Assembly (NCBI RefSeq): GCF_001514115.1
Contig: NZ_KQ948456.1
Span: 1-64,000, forward strand
Direction: 5' to 3'
From: Streptomyces olivochromogenes
GTDB lineage: Bacteria; Actinomycetota; Actinomycetes; Streptomycetales; Streptomycetaceae
Length of the DNA: 64,000 nucleotides
The position numbers were made by a program, and so were the translations under genes. Positions 42,311-50,756 of this stretch are shown piece by piece (the stretch's first letter is position 1; each line of letters starts with the position of its first letter). Below the pieces are notes generated by a model. That model was not told where the DNA came from and did no database searches. It saw only the letters and a list, made by a program, of their open reading frames with translations.

Positions 42311-43126
42311 TCACACGGCGGCGCGTTGTTCGTGGTCACCGTGGTTGTCGTGGTCGCCGTGGCTGTCGTCCGGCTCGCCCGTTTCCTCGTCCAGCAGGTC
42401 GCGGGCCATCAGTGTGGCGCCCGCGACCGCGCCCGGCATCAGGAAGACGGCGACGAACGGGACCAGGAAGGCGAGGCCCAGCGGGGTGCCGAAGCCCCAG
42501 ACCAGCGTCTTGCGGGAGCGGAGCAGGGTGAGGCGGTCGCGGAGGTCGACGCCCCGGCGCTGGAGGGCGACCGCGGTCAGTTCCTCCGTGAGGAAGAAGC
42601 CGGTGACGAAGAAGCCGATCACGGGGACGACGGTCTGGCCGATGAACGGGAGGAAGCCGAGGGCGAAGAGGAGGACGCCCCAGACAACGGCCCGCACGAG
42701 GATGCGGAGACTGTCTCGCGCGGAGATCCACAGCTCGCGCCAGAGCGGGAGGCCGGACTCCGGGGCCGTGCCGTCCGGGGAGACGTCCCTGTCGACCTTC
42801 TCCGAGAGCGACTCGTAGAAGGGCTGGCCGATGAGGAGGGTGACGGCGGTGAAGGTGAGGACGGCGAGGAGGAGGGCGAGGGCGAAGAGTACGGCGGTGA
42901 GGAAGCCGCGGAAGAGGCCCAGCCAGGGGCTGGACCAGTCGTCGGCGAAGGGGGTGGACCAGGTGACGAAGTCCTCGCCGTACAGGGCGAGGGTGATGAG
43001 CGCTGCGGCGTACAGCACGAGGGTGATCAGGCCCGGCAGCAGTCCGAAACCGTACTGCTTCCCGTGCCGTGCCACCCATCGCTGGCCCTGTATGAGGTAA
43101 CCGAACCCCGCCCCGAGATCACGCAT
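42311..43126 (-). CDS. EI24/CysZ-like membrane protein
   Basis: The 271-residue protein has about six predicted membrane helices and the EI24/CysZ motif region (VLLIGQPFYESLSEKVDRDV, FLPFIGQTVVPVIGFFVTGF). CysZ imports sulphate; actinobacterial EI24 proteins are less studied and need not be sulphate channels. The C-terminus is His/Asp rich (DDSHGDHDNHGDHEQ), which might bind metal. ATG 43126 lies seven bases after TAAAGT on the minus strand, consistent with leaderless translation. It is convergent with the pyroglutamyl-peptidase-like gene. Confidence 0.82.
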   Translation of the reverse strand: MRDLGAGFGYLIQGQRWVARHGKQYGFGLLPGLITLVLYAAALITLALYGEDFVTWSTPFADDWSSPWLGLFRGFLTAVLFALALLLAVLTFTAVTLLIGQPFYESLSEKVDRDVSPDGTAPESGLPLWRELWISARDSLRILVRAVVWGVLLFALGFLPFIGQTVVPVIGFFVTGFFLTEELTAVALQRRGVDLRDRLTLLRSRKTLVWGFGTPLGLAFLVPFVAVFLMPGAVAGATLMARDLLDEETGEPDDSHGDHDNHGDHEQRAAV

Positions 43127-43145
43127 GACCCGAACTTTACCGGGG

Positions 43146-43490
43146 CTCGCCCCCGCCGCCCCTACCCGTCCCATCCCCAGGGGCTCCGCCCCTTCCACCC
43201 CGCCAGGGGGCTACGCCCCCTGCACCCCCGCGGGGCTTCGCCCCTGCACCCCACCGGGGCTCCGCCCCGGACCCCCATCGGCCTGAACGGCCTCGTCCTC
43301 AATCGCCGGACGGGCTGAGTGATGCGGGCCGGGGTGGGTGGGGTTCGGCCTTCGGCCTCGTCCTCAAACGCCGGACGGGCTGGATGGCGCAGTGCGGGGT
43401 TTGGCGTTGGGCTTGAGCGCCGGACGAGCCGAGGCTTTTAGGGGCGCGGGGAACTGCGCGACCAACCCCCACCGACCCGCAGCCGAACGA
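43146..43490. repeat. Composite Streptomyces intergenic repeat cluster
   Basis: This gene-free stretch of ~420 bp (43127-43550) carries four GGGGCTNCGCCCC hairpins (43180, 43206, 43232, 43255), two copies of 'cggcctcgtcctcaa' plus cgccggacgggctg (43279-43319, 43348-43382), a degenerate third (43417-43431) and the palindromic ggggcgcggggaactgcgcg module (43438-43490). The module order equals that at 25512-25665. No gene is present. Confidence 0.85.
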
Positions 43491-43550
43491 ATCCCGGCGC
43501 AGCCCCCGCGCCCACCGGGCCGCGGCCGCAGGCGGGAGGCGGAGATCCGG

Positions 43551-44423
43551 CTAGGTCGGCGTCACCGCCACCACGAGCCCCCGCTCCGCCGTAGGCGACA
43601 CCGCCGCGGACACCCGTACCGCCACCGCCCGAGCCACCCGCCCCGTCCGCGACGCCGACGCCAGGAGCAGAGGCTGCAGGTGTTCGAGGCCGGAGACGAG
43701 GAACTCCTCGCCGGCGATCAGCACCGGCCGCACCGCGCCCGTCGTGGCCGCCGCCGCCTCCGTGAGGTCGGCGAGCGGCGGCAGCGCGGCCCGCACCACC
43801 CCCACCCCCGCCGCGGCCGCCCGCTCGGCCAGCGCCACCTGAAGCGGCAGCAACGGAGCCAGCGCCGACGTCAACGCGTCGGCGATACGCCGGAGTTCGG
43901 GCGACGAGTCGCGCAACACGTCCGCCGCCGCCCGTATCACCGGCGTCAACGCGAGCAACGCCCCCGCCGCCACCCCGGCCACCGCGGGCAGCAACGGCGA
44001 CCCCGCCTCCAGCAAGTCCCCCAACGCGTCGGCCGCCTCCTGCACCGCGGGCTCCACCGCGTCGAGGATCGGCAGCAGACTGTCCCCCAGCGCGGCCAGC
44101 AACGCCTGTGCGGGCCGGCTCACGGGATGCACCGCGAGCGGCACCCCGGTCGTCCCGAGCCGCGTCAGCGTGTCCACGATCCGGTAGAACGCCTCCTGCG
44201 CCTGTGGAGACGCACTCGCCTCCGCCAGTTCCGCCGTCGTCTCCCGGAGCACACGCAGCGCCTCCGCCCCCGACCCGTCCCGGGGGTCGAAGGTGTTGAG
44301 GGCGATTCTGGTGATGTTCCCGGCCGTGTCGAGGAGTTGGCCGGTGATGTCGGTCGTGCTGCGTGCCATACGCAGCACGTCATCCCTGCTGGGGATGCTG
44401 GGGAGCGACGGAATCGGGGACAT
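43551..44423 (-). CDS. Ala/Leu-rich hypothetical protein
   Basis: The 290-residue protein starts MSPIPSLPSIPSRDDVLRMA. It is dominated by amphipathic Ala/Leu helices (LLEAGSPLLPAVAGVAAGAL, LRRIADALTSALAPLLPLQV). I recognise no family. The composition suggests long helical bundles that could bind lipid or surfaces; membrane insertion is uncertain because hydrophobic runs are broken by charges. GAGGAGG is six bases before ATG 44423. It is divergent from the M14 carboxypeptidase gene. High Ala/Leu also means that I cannot exclude mild over-annotation, but the Shine-Dalgarno supports it. Confidence 0.62.
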   Translation of the reverse strand: MSPIPSLPSIPSRDDVLRMARSTTDITGQLLDTAGNITRIALNTFDPRDGSGAEALRVLRETTAELAEASASPQAQEAFYRIVDTLTRLGTTGVPLAVHPVSRPAQALLAALGDSLLPILDAVEPAVQEAADALGDLLEAGSPLLPAVAGVAAGALLALTPVIRAAADVLRDSSPELRRIADALTSALAPLLPLQVALAERAAAAGVGVVRAALPPLADLTEAAAATTGAVRPVLIAGEEFLVSGLEHLQPLLLASASRTGRVARAVAVRVSAAVSPTAERGLVVAVTPT

Positions 44424-44723
44424 GAGCCCTCCTCGCCACGCACGGCACCTCGCCACATGGACCCGTCCGCTGGCCCCCTACGGCGTCTTATGGCCTCAGC
44501 ATGCCCTCTCCGGCCCGTCGGCGATGCCCCATCCGTGGCATCCACGGCGTTCTGGGGGGCCACCGCGGCCCCCAGGCCCTCTTGTTGCGGAAGAGTCGAA
44601 CAGGTACACCTCGCCCTACCGACCTGTACGCCCCACCGAACCGCGCCCTACCGAACCGTGCCCCACCCACCCATGCCCCACCCACCCGTACCGATCTCAG
44701 GCCCCCCACCGGAGGTACGACGC
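44424..44723. other. Intergenic region upstream of the M14 gene
   Basis: 300 bp, C-rich and purine-poor towards the right (44620-44710), with irregular repeats of ccctaccgaaccgt and ccccacccaccc. It holds the divergent promoters, but I cannot define them. No gene is supported, although an open frame runs through it into the M14 gene. Confidence 0.5.
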
Positions 44724-47297
44724 GTGCGCCTACCGAGACCCGTCCTGATCGCCACTGTCCTCACCGCCGCGACCGGATCGCTTCTCCTCGCCCCGCACAG
44801 CGCCACCGCGGACCGCGAACCCCCTGTCCGTGAAGGGGCGGGCCGTGAAGGGACGGACCAGCCCACGGGTGCCGCCAGGGCCCCGGCGAACGCCGCCCGC
44901 AACGCCCTCACGAGCCCCGTCACCGACCTGTCCGACTCCGCCCTCGCCGCCCCCCGCCGTGGCTATCCGCGTGAGCAGGTCCTCTCCCCCGACCCGGAGA
45001 ACCCGGCGGACAAGTCCATCAAGCTGGGCCTCACCCCGTACCACGCCATCGCCCCAAAGCTGAACGCCCTCCAACTGCTCGGCGACCGTGTCAGCGTGGA
45101 GGTCGCGGGCCGCTCGGCCGGCGGTCACCGGCTCTATCTGGTCACCGTGACCGCCCCGGAGTCCGCCCGCCAGACCCTCGACCAGGAGCGGATGCGCGAG
45201 CTGATCGAGAACGCGCCGCAGGCGGCGGCGAAGGACCCGGCCCTCAAGGCGTCGTACAAGACGCCGGTCTTCTTCGACAACAACATCCACGGCAACGAGT
45301 GGGAGGGCACCGACGCCGCCCTCGGGCTCATCGAGCGGCTCGCGAGCGCGAAGGACGCGGAGACGACCGACCTCCTCGCCCACAGCCGTCTCTACTTCAA
45401 CATCACGGCGAACCCGGACGGCCGGATCGCGGGCACCCGCGCCAACGCCAACGGCTTCGATCTGAACCGGGACTTCATCACCGCCTCGCAGCCCGAGGCG
45501 CGCGCGATCCGCCAGATCGCCATCGACAAGCAGCCGGCCGTGATGCTCGACCTGCACGGGTACGTCAACGGCACCCTGATCGAGCCGACGACCCCGCCGC
45601 ACGGCGAGAACTACGAGTACGACCTCTTCCTCAAGAACACCTACGCCAACGCCCTCGGCATGGAGGCCGCCGTCAACGGCCTCGGATACACCCCCGCGAA
45701 GGACGGTGTCGAGCCCGTCCAGATCCCCTTCCGCGACCAGCAGGAGGGCTGGGACGACTGGCCGCCGATCTTCACGCCCCAGTACCAGGCGTTCCACGGC
45801 GCGGTCGCCGCGCACACCGTGGAGATCCCGCTGGCGGTGAACAACTCGGAGTACGACACCCTGCCCGTGGCCGAACTGAGGCGCAGGTCCGCCATCAACG
45901 TGGACGTGGCCGACGCGGCCATGCGCGCGACCCTCACCTACGCCCGGACCCACCGCGCCTCGATCATCGCCGACCAGATCGAGGTCTTCCGGCGCGGCGC
46001 GACGGGCGCGGCCCAGGTGCCGGTCTCGGCGGAAACGGTGCCGGGGGTGCCGGGCATCGGTCCCGAGGACGTCTACACGACGGACTTCCCGCGTGCCTAC
46101 GTGATCCCGGCGGGCGGCGCCCAGCGTTCGGCGACGGCCGCCGCCCGCCTCGTCGACCATCTCCTCGCCAACGACGTCCGCGTCACGCGCGCGACCCGCG
46201 GCTTCCGGCTGGCCGGACGGTCGTACGCGAAGGGCTCGTACGTCGTCGACCTGCACCAGCCCAAACGCGGTCTGGCCAATGTGATGCTGGCCGACGGGCG
46301 GGACATCAGTGACAAGGTGTCGGTGATGTACGACATCTCGGGCTGGAGTCTGGGGCGGTTGTGGGGTGCGACGGTCGTGCCCGTACGGAGCGGGGGGCTG
46401 TCGGCCGTGGCCGCCCGCCGGGTCGAAGCCGCCGCGCGGGTCGGGTACGTCGCCCCGCGTGGCGATCTGCGTCTGCGTCTCGACACCCCGCAGGAGATCG
46501 CCGCCCTCAACTCCCTTCTCGAGCAGGGGGTTTCGGTACGGCAGCTCGCGGACGGCAGTGCCGTCGTGCCGGGGTCGGCGCGGGCGCGGGCCGCCGCTCT
46601 CGCCCGTACGTACGACGTGGCCTTCGACGCGACCGGACAGACCAGGACGACCGGAGGCAGCCCGGGAACACCCCTGCACCGCGTCCGCGTCGCCGCCGCC
46701 GTCACGCCGGGTGAGCTCTTCGCCCTGCGGGAGATGAACTTCGACGTGGTGCCGGTGTCGACGGCCGTCCTGAACGCGGGCTTCGACTGGTCCGCGGCGG
46801 ACGTGCTGTTCGTGTCGTCGGGGCTCGACCACGCCCGTTTGAACGCGGGTGCGCAGGCGGCGCTGGACGCCTTCCTCCACACCCACGGTCTCGTCGGCCG
46901 CGGAACCGTCGGAGCCGCCCTCAACTCGGCGGCGGGGCTGCTGGCGGTGCGGCCGGTGGAGGGCAACGGTGACGCCAACGGTGTGGTGCGGGTGGTGAAT
47001 TCGGGCGGACCGCTCACCGCGAACGCCCCCGACCACGCCTTCGTCTACGCGCCCGTCTGGTTCACCGATCTCGGCCCCGGGGTGCGTGTCGAGCAGGCGT
47101 ACGCGCCGGGCGATCCGCTCGTCTCCGGGCACTGGCGCCCGCTGGCCGACGGGACGGGAGGGCCTACGGCCGCCGGCGGCCGGGCCGCTGTCGTCAGCGG
47201 TCCGCATGCCGTGCTCTTCGGTACGGAGCCGCTGTTCCGTGACCATCCGAAGGGAGAGTTCCCGCAGGTGGGAAGGGCGCTGCTGACCGTCTCGTAG
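44724..47297 (+). CDS. Secreted M14 zinc carboxypeptidase
   Basis: The 857-residue protein has a signal peptide (RLPRPVLIATVLTAATGSLLLAPHSATA). The M14 domain (~110-400) shows the zinc ligands in NIHGNEWEG (HxxE) and LDLHGY (His), with the catalytic Glu in AHTVEIPL; substrate Arg/Asn residues are in FDLNRDF. The C-terminal ~450 residues are an additional beta-rich region without recognisable motif. It digests peptides from the C-terminus outside the cell. GTG 44724 follows GGAGGT with seven bases spacing; the open frame extends far upstream without support. A bidirectional terminator follows. Confidence 0.9.
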   Translation: MRLPRPVLIATVLTAATGSLLLAPHSATADREPPVREGAGREGTDQPTGAARAPANAARNALTSPVTDLSDSALAAPRRGYPREQVLSPDPENPADKSIKLGLTPYHAIAPKLNALQLLGDRVSVEVAGRSAGGHRLYLVTVTAPESARQTLDQERMRELIENAPQAAAKDPALKASYKTPVFFDNNIHGNEWEGTDAALGLIERLASAKDAETTDLLAHSRLYFNITANPDGRIAGTRANANGFDLNRDFITASQPEARAIRQIAIDKQPAVMLDLHGYVNGTLIEPTTPPHGENYEYDLFLKNTYANALGMEAAVNGLGYTPAKDGVEPVQIPFRDQQEGWDDWPPIFTPQYQAFHGAVAAHTVEIPLAVNNSEYDTLPVAELRRRSAINVDVADAAMRATLTYARTHRASIIADQIEVFRRGATGAAQVPVSAETVPGVPGIGPEDVYTTDFPRAYVIPAGGAQRSATAAARLVDHLLANDVRVTRATRGFRLAGRSYAKGSYVVDLHQPKRGLANVMLADGRDISDKVSVMYDISGWSLGRLWGATVVPVRSGGLSAVAARRVEAAARVGYVAPRGDLRLRLDTPQEIAALNSLLEQGVSVRQLADGSAVVPGSARARAAALARTYDVAFDATGQTRTTGGSPGTPLHRVRVAAAVTPGELFALREMNFDVVPVSTAVLNAGFDWSAADVLFVSSGLDHARLNAGAQAALDAFLHTHGLVGRGTVGAALNSAAGLLAVRPVEGNGDANGVVRVVNSGGPLTANAPDHAFVYAPVWFTDLGPGVRVEQAYAPGDPLVSGHWRPLADGTGGPTAAGGRAAVVSGPHAVLFGTEPLFRDHPKGEFPQVGRALLTVS

Positions 47298-47324
47298 GAC
47301 ACTGCCGTCCGTCTCCCACGACAG

Positions 47325-47365
47325 GGCGGAGGCCGCACCCCACGTCCTAGGGTGCGGCCTCCGCC
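47325..47365. terminator. Bidirectional terminator between M14 and Ohr genes
   Basis: GGCGGAGGCCGCACCC (47325-47340) pairs perfectly over 16 bp with GGGTGCGGCCTCCGCC (47350-47365). It lies between convergent genes and can serve both. Confidence 0.88.
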
Positions 47366-47382
47366 GTGTACAACGAGCGCCG

Positions 47383-47802
47383 TCAGACGAGCGTCACGGT
47401 GATGTTGCCGCGGGTCGCCTTCGAGTAGGGGCAGACCTGGTGGGCCTTTTCGAGGAGGTCCCGTGCGGTGGCCCCGTCGACGTTCGGGATCGTCGCGGAG
47501 ATCTCCACGATGATGCCGAACCCGTCCTCGTTCTTGCCGATGCCGACCTTCGCGGTGACAGTCGAGCCGGAGACGTCGGCGTTCTCCTGGCGGGCCACGA
47601 CGCCGAGGGCGCCCTGGAAGCAGGCGCTGTACCCGGCGGCGAAGAGCTGCTCCGGGTTGGTCCCGGCGCCGCTTCCACCCATCTCCTTGGGCGGGTTCAC
47701 GACGACGTCGAGCCTGCCGTCATCGGTGGCGACCCGGCCGTCGCGACCGTTCTCGGCGGTGGCGACGGCGGTGTAGAGGACATCGGTCTGCTGGATGGAC
47801 AT
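47383..47802 (-). CDS. ohr: Ohr/OsmC-family organic hydroperoxide reductase
   Basis: The 139-residue protein has the two reactive Cys of the family: AAGYSACFQGAL (peroxidatic) and AHQVCPYSKATRGN (resolving), plus the PEQLFAAGYSACF signature. It detoxifies organic and fatty-acid hydroperoxides using lipoyl or thiol reductants. It has the Ohr rather than the OsmC-like length. AAGGAGGA stands eight bases before ATG 47802. No OhrR-type regulator adjoins it; the nearest MarR gene (49083) is paired with a different gene. Confidence 0.92.
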   Translation of the reverse strand: MSIQQTDVLYTAVATAENGRDGRVATDDGRLDVVVNPPKEMGGSGAGTNPEQLFAAGYSACFQGALGVVARQENADVSGSTVTAKVGIGKNEDGFGIIVEISATIPNVDGATARDLLEKAHQVCPYSKATRGNITVTLV

Positions 47803-47893
47803 ACGGTGCGTTCCTCCTTGGTCCGCCGCGACTCGCGCCCACGATCGCGACGACTTCGGAAAGAAGTTACCGTATGCCGGAAGCCCGGCGACA

Positions 47894-47917
47894 GCCTCTC
47901 CGGAGAGCCGGAGAGGC
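47894..47917 (-). terminator. Terminator hairpin after the MDR reductase gene
   Basis: GCCTCTCCGG (47894-47903) pairs perfectly with CCGGAGAGGC (47908-47917) around a four-base loop, about 20 bp beyond the minus-strand stop. Confidence 0.78.
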
Positions 47918-47938
47918 GGAGGACCGAAGGCCGGAGGG

Positions 47939-48958
47939 TCAGAGCTTGACGATCATCTTGCCGACGTTGTCGCCGCGCAGGACGCCGAAGAACGCCTCCA
48001 GGTTGTTCTCGATGCCCTCGACGACCGTCTCGCTGTACTTGAGCTCGCCGGAGCGGACCCAGGCGCCGACCTCCTGCACGAACTGCGCCTGCAGGTCGTA
48101 GTGGTCGCCGACCAGGAAGCCCTCGATGCGGCCGCGGGTCTGGATGAGGCGGGCGAGGTTCTTCGGGCCGGAGACGGGCTCGGTGCTGTTGTAGACGGAG
48201 ATCGCGCCGCAGATGGCGATGCGGCCGTCCCGGTTGAGGGAGCCGATGGCCGCCTCCAGGTGGTCGCCGCCGACGTTGTCGAAGTAGACGTCGACGCCGT
48301 CGGGGGCGGCGGCGCGCAGCTGCTCGCTGACCGGGCCGTTCTTGTAGTTGAAGGCGGCGTCGAAGCCGTACTCCTCGACGAGCAGCTTGACCTTCTCGTC
48401 GGAGCCGGCGGAGCCGATGACGCGCGAGGCGCCCTTGAGCTTGGCGATCTGCCCGACCTGGCTGCCGACCGCGCCGGCGGCGCCGGAGACGAAGACGGAG
48501 TCGCCCTCCTTGAAGGAGGCGGTGCGCAGGAGGCCCGCGTAGGCGGTGAGGCCGGTCATGCCGAGGACGCCGAGGTACGTCGACAGCGGCGCGGCCTGCG
48601 GGTCCACCTTGACGGCCTGCTTGGCATCCACGACGGCGAATTCGCGCCAGCCCAAGAAGTGCAGGAGGTGGTCGCCGACCTCGATGCCCTCGGCGTTGGA
48701 GGCGACGACCTCACCGACCGCGCCGCCCTGCATGACCTTGCCCAGCTCGTAGGGGGCGACGTAGGACTTGGCGGCGCTCATGCGGCCGCGCATGTACGGG
48801 TCGACGGACACGTACGCGTTCCGTACGAGGACCTGGCCCTCCCCCGGCTGCGGGACCTCGGCCTCGACCAGGGCGAAGTCCTCGGTCTTCGGCCAGCCGA
48901 CCGGGCGGCTGACCAGGTGCCATTCGCGGTTGACGGCGGGGAGCTGGGTCTCGGTCAT
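47939..48958 (-). CDS. NADP-dependent MDR reductase (CurA/leukotriene B4 dehydrogenase type)
   Basis: The 339-residue zinc-free medium-chain dehydrogenase/reductase begins NREWHLVSRPVGWP, the family opening, and has the Rossmann motif VSGAAGAVGSQVGQIAKLKG. Typical activity is NADPH reduction of alpha,beta-unsaturated ketones or aldehydes, including curcumin-like compounds. No structural or catalytic zinc ligands are present. AGGAAAGG precedes ATG 48958. It is divergent from a MarR gene and probably induced through it. Confidence 0.92.
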   Translation of the reverse strand: MTETQLPAVNREWHLVSRPVGWPKTEDFALVEAEVPQPGEGQVLVRNAYVSVDPYMRGRMSAAKSYVAPYELGKVMQGGAVGEVVASNAEGIEVGDHLLHFLGWREFAVVDAKQAVKVDPQAAPLSTYLGVLGMTGLTAYAGLLRTASFKEGDSVFVSGAAGAVGSQVGQIAKLKGASRVIGSAGSDEKVKLLVEEYGFDAAFNYKNGPVSEQLRAAAPDGVDVYFDNVGGDHLEAAIGSLNRDGRIAICGAISVYNSTEPVSGPKNLARLIQTRGRIEGFLVGDHYDLQAQFVQEVGAWVRSGELKYSETVVEGIENNLEAFFGVLRGDNVGKMIVKL

Positions 48959-49014
48959 GAGGGTGTGCCTTTCCTGCGTGCATACACGGGTACGTGCGAC
49001 TACGGCTCTAATAC

Positions 49015-49027
49015 TTCAGTACCTGAA
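49015..49027. promoter_or_regulatory. Candidate MarR operator
   Basis: TTCAGTACCTGAA is a 5+3+5 palindrome between the divergent MDR reductase and marR genes, closer to the reductase start. The flanking DNA is AT-rich (49041-49060), as expected for promoters. Confidence 0.55.
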
Positions 49028-49082
49028 ACAACCATGCTCCTCAATATTTCATGATGTCAAGTAACGGGGTATCCTGGAGCTC

Positions 49083-49517
49083 ATGGCCACGCAAAGAACA
49101 ACCCGTATCGACCCGCTGACCCTTGAGGTCGTAGACCTCATCGGCACGGTCGTGGCCCGGTATCACGAGGAGTACGAGGACGCTGCCGCCGAGCATGCGC
49201 TGACCGGGGCGCAGGCGCGACTCCTGAGCCTGCTCTCGCTCGAACCCCTGCCCATGCGGCGACTCGCCCAGAAGCTGAAGTGCGAGCCGTCGAACGTGAC
49301 CGGGATCGTGGACCGGCTGGAGGCGCGGGGGCTGGTCGAGCGGCGCCCCGACCCGTCCGACCGCCGCGTGAAGCTGGCCGCGACGACGGAGGAGGGCCGG
49401 CGTGTCGCGCGCTCCCTCAGCGACGCCCTCAACTTCGCCCGCGAGCCCCTGGCGGGCCTCTCCACCGAGGAGCGCCTGTCCCTCCGGGACCTCCTGCAGA
49501 GAATGCTCACGCCGTAG
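49083..49517 (+). CDS. MarR-family transcriptional regulator
   Basis: The 144-residue protein has the MarR winged helix (MRRLAQKLKCEPSNVTGIVDRLEARGLVERRPDPSDRR). It has no conserved OhrR-type N-terminal Cys; the single Cys is in the recognition-helix region (KLKC). It probably represses the divergent MDR reductase, with an unsaturated carbonyl or phenolic ligand as inducer; this is inference from position. GGAG is three bases before the ATG, closer than usual. Confidence 0.92.
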   Translation: MATQRTTRIDPLTLEVVDLIGTVVARYHEEYEDAAAEHALTGAQARLLSLLSLEPLPMRRLAQKLKCEPSNVTGIVDRLEARGLVERRPDPSDRRVKLAATTEEGRRVARSLSDALNFAREPLAGLSTEERLSLRDLLQRMLTP

Positions 49518-49520
49518 TTC

Positions 49521-49640
49521 TCGGCTGCGGGCCGGTGGGGGCTGGCCGCGCAGTTCCCCGCGCCCCTAAGACGGGGCTTCGCCCCGAGCTTTTAGGGGCG
49601 CGGGGAACTGCGCGAGCAACCCCCACCGGCCCGCACCCGA
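49521..49640. repeat. Inverted pair of Streptomyces palindromic repeats
   Basis: An inverse copy (49521-49570, containing gcgcagttccccgcgcccct) and a direct copy (49591-49640, ggggcgcggggaactgcgcg) face each other across ~20 bp that itself holds a GGGGCTTCGCCCC hairpin (49574-49586). The whole 120 bp can fold into one long hairpin or cruciform between the convergent marR and zinc-ribbon genes. Confidence 0.9.
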
Positions 49641-49657
49641 CAAACCCACGGAACCCC

Positions 49658-50491
<834 letters not shown>

Positions 50492-50659
50492 GACGCCGGA
50501 AGACTAAGTTCCTCACAGGTAACGTTCATAGTCACAGCTGTGAAAGTTATGTAGGGAACCACCTGTTCCGGCGCGCCTCGCACCCCGTTCACACCATCGC
50601 GCGCGCGACGAGCCGAGGCATACCGGCAAAATCCGCCGCCGACCGTTCCGTTCGACCCA

Positions 50660-50726
50660 TTGACACCTCCGGGGCCACGTCCTTACTGTCACGCCAGCAT
50701 TTCGAACGTGTGACGAAATTTCGAAC
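50660..50726 (+). promoter_or_regulatory. Promoter with TTCGAAC sites upstream of the sugar module
   Basis: TTGACA (50660-50665), an 18-bp spacer and TACTGT (50684-50689) form a housekeeping-type promoter. Just downstream are two TTCGAAC elements (50701-50707, 50720-50726), 19 bp apart, the second within the palindrome CGAAATTTCG (50714-50723). A repressor bound there would block transcription. Confidence 0.7.
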
Positions 50727-50756
50727 AGAGCCGCAAGAGCACAGGGGGCAACTGCC

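Noticed and set aside
43338..44723. N-terminal extension of the M14 carboxypeptidase frame by ~460 codons
   Set aside because: It runs through intergenic repeats and antisense to the 290-residue gene; the signal peptide and GGAGGT-supported GTG at 44724 define the real start.
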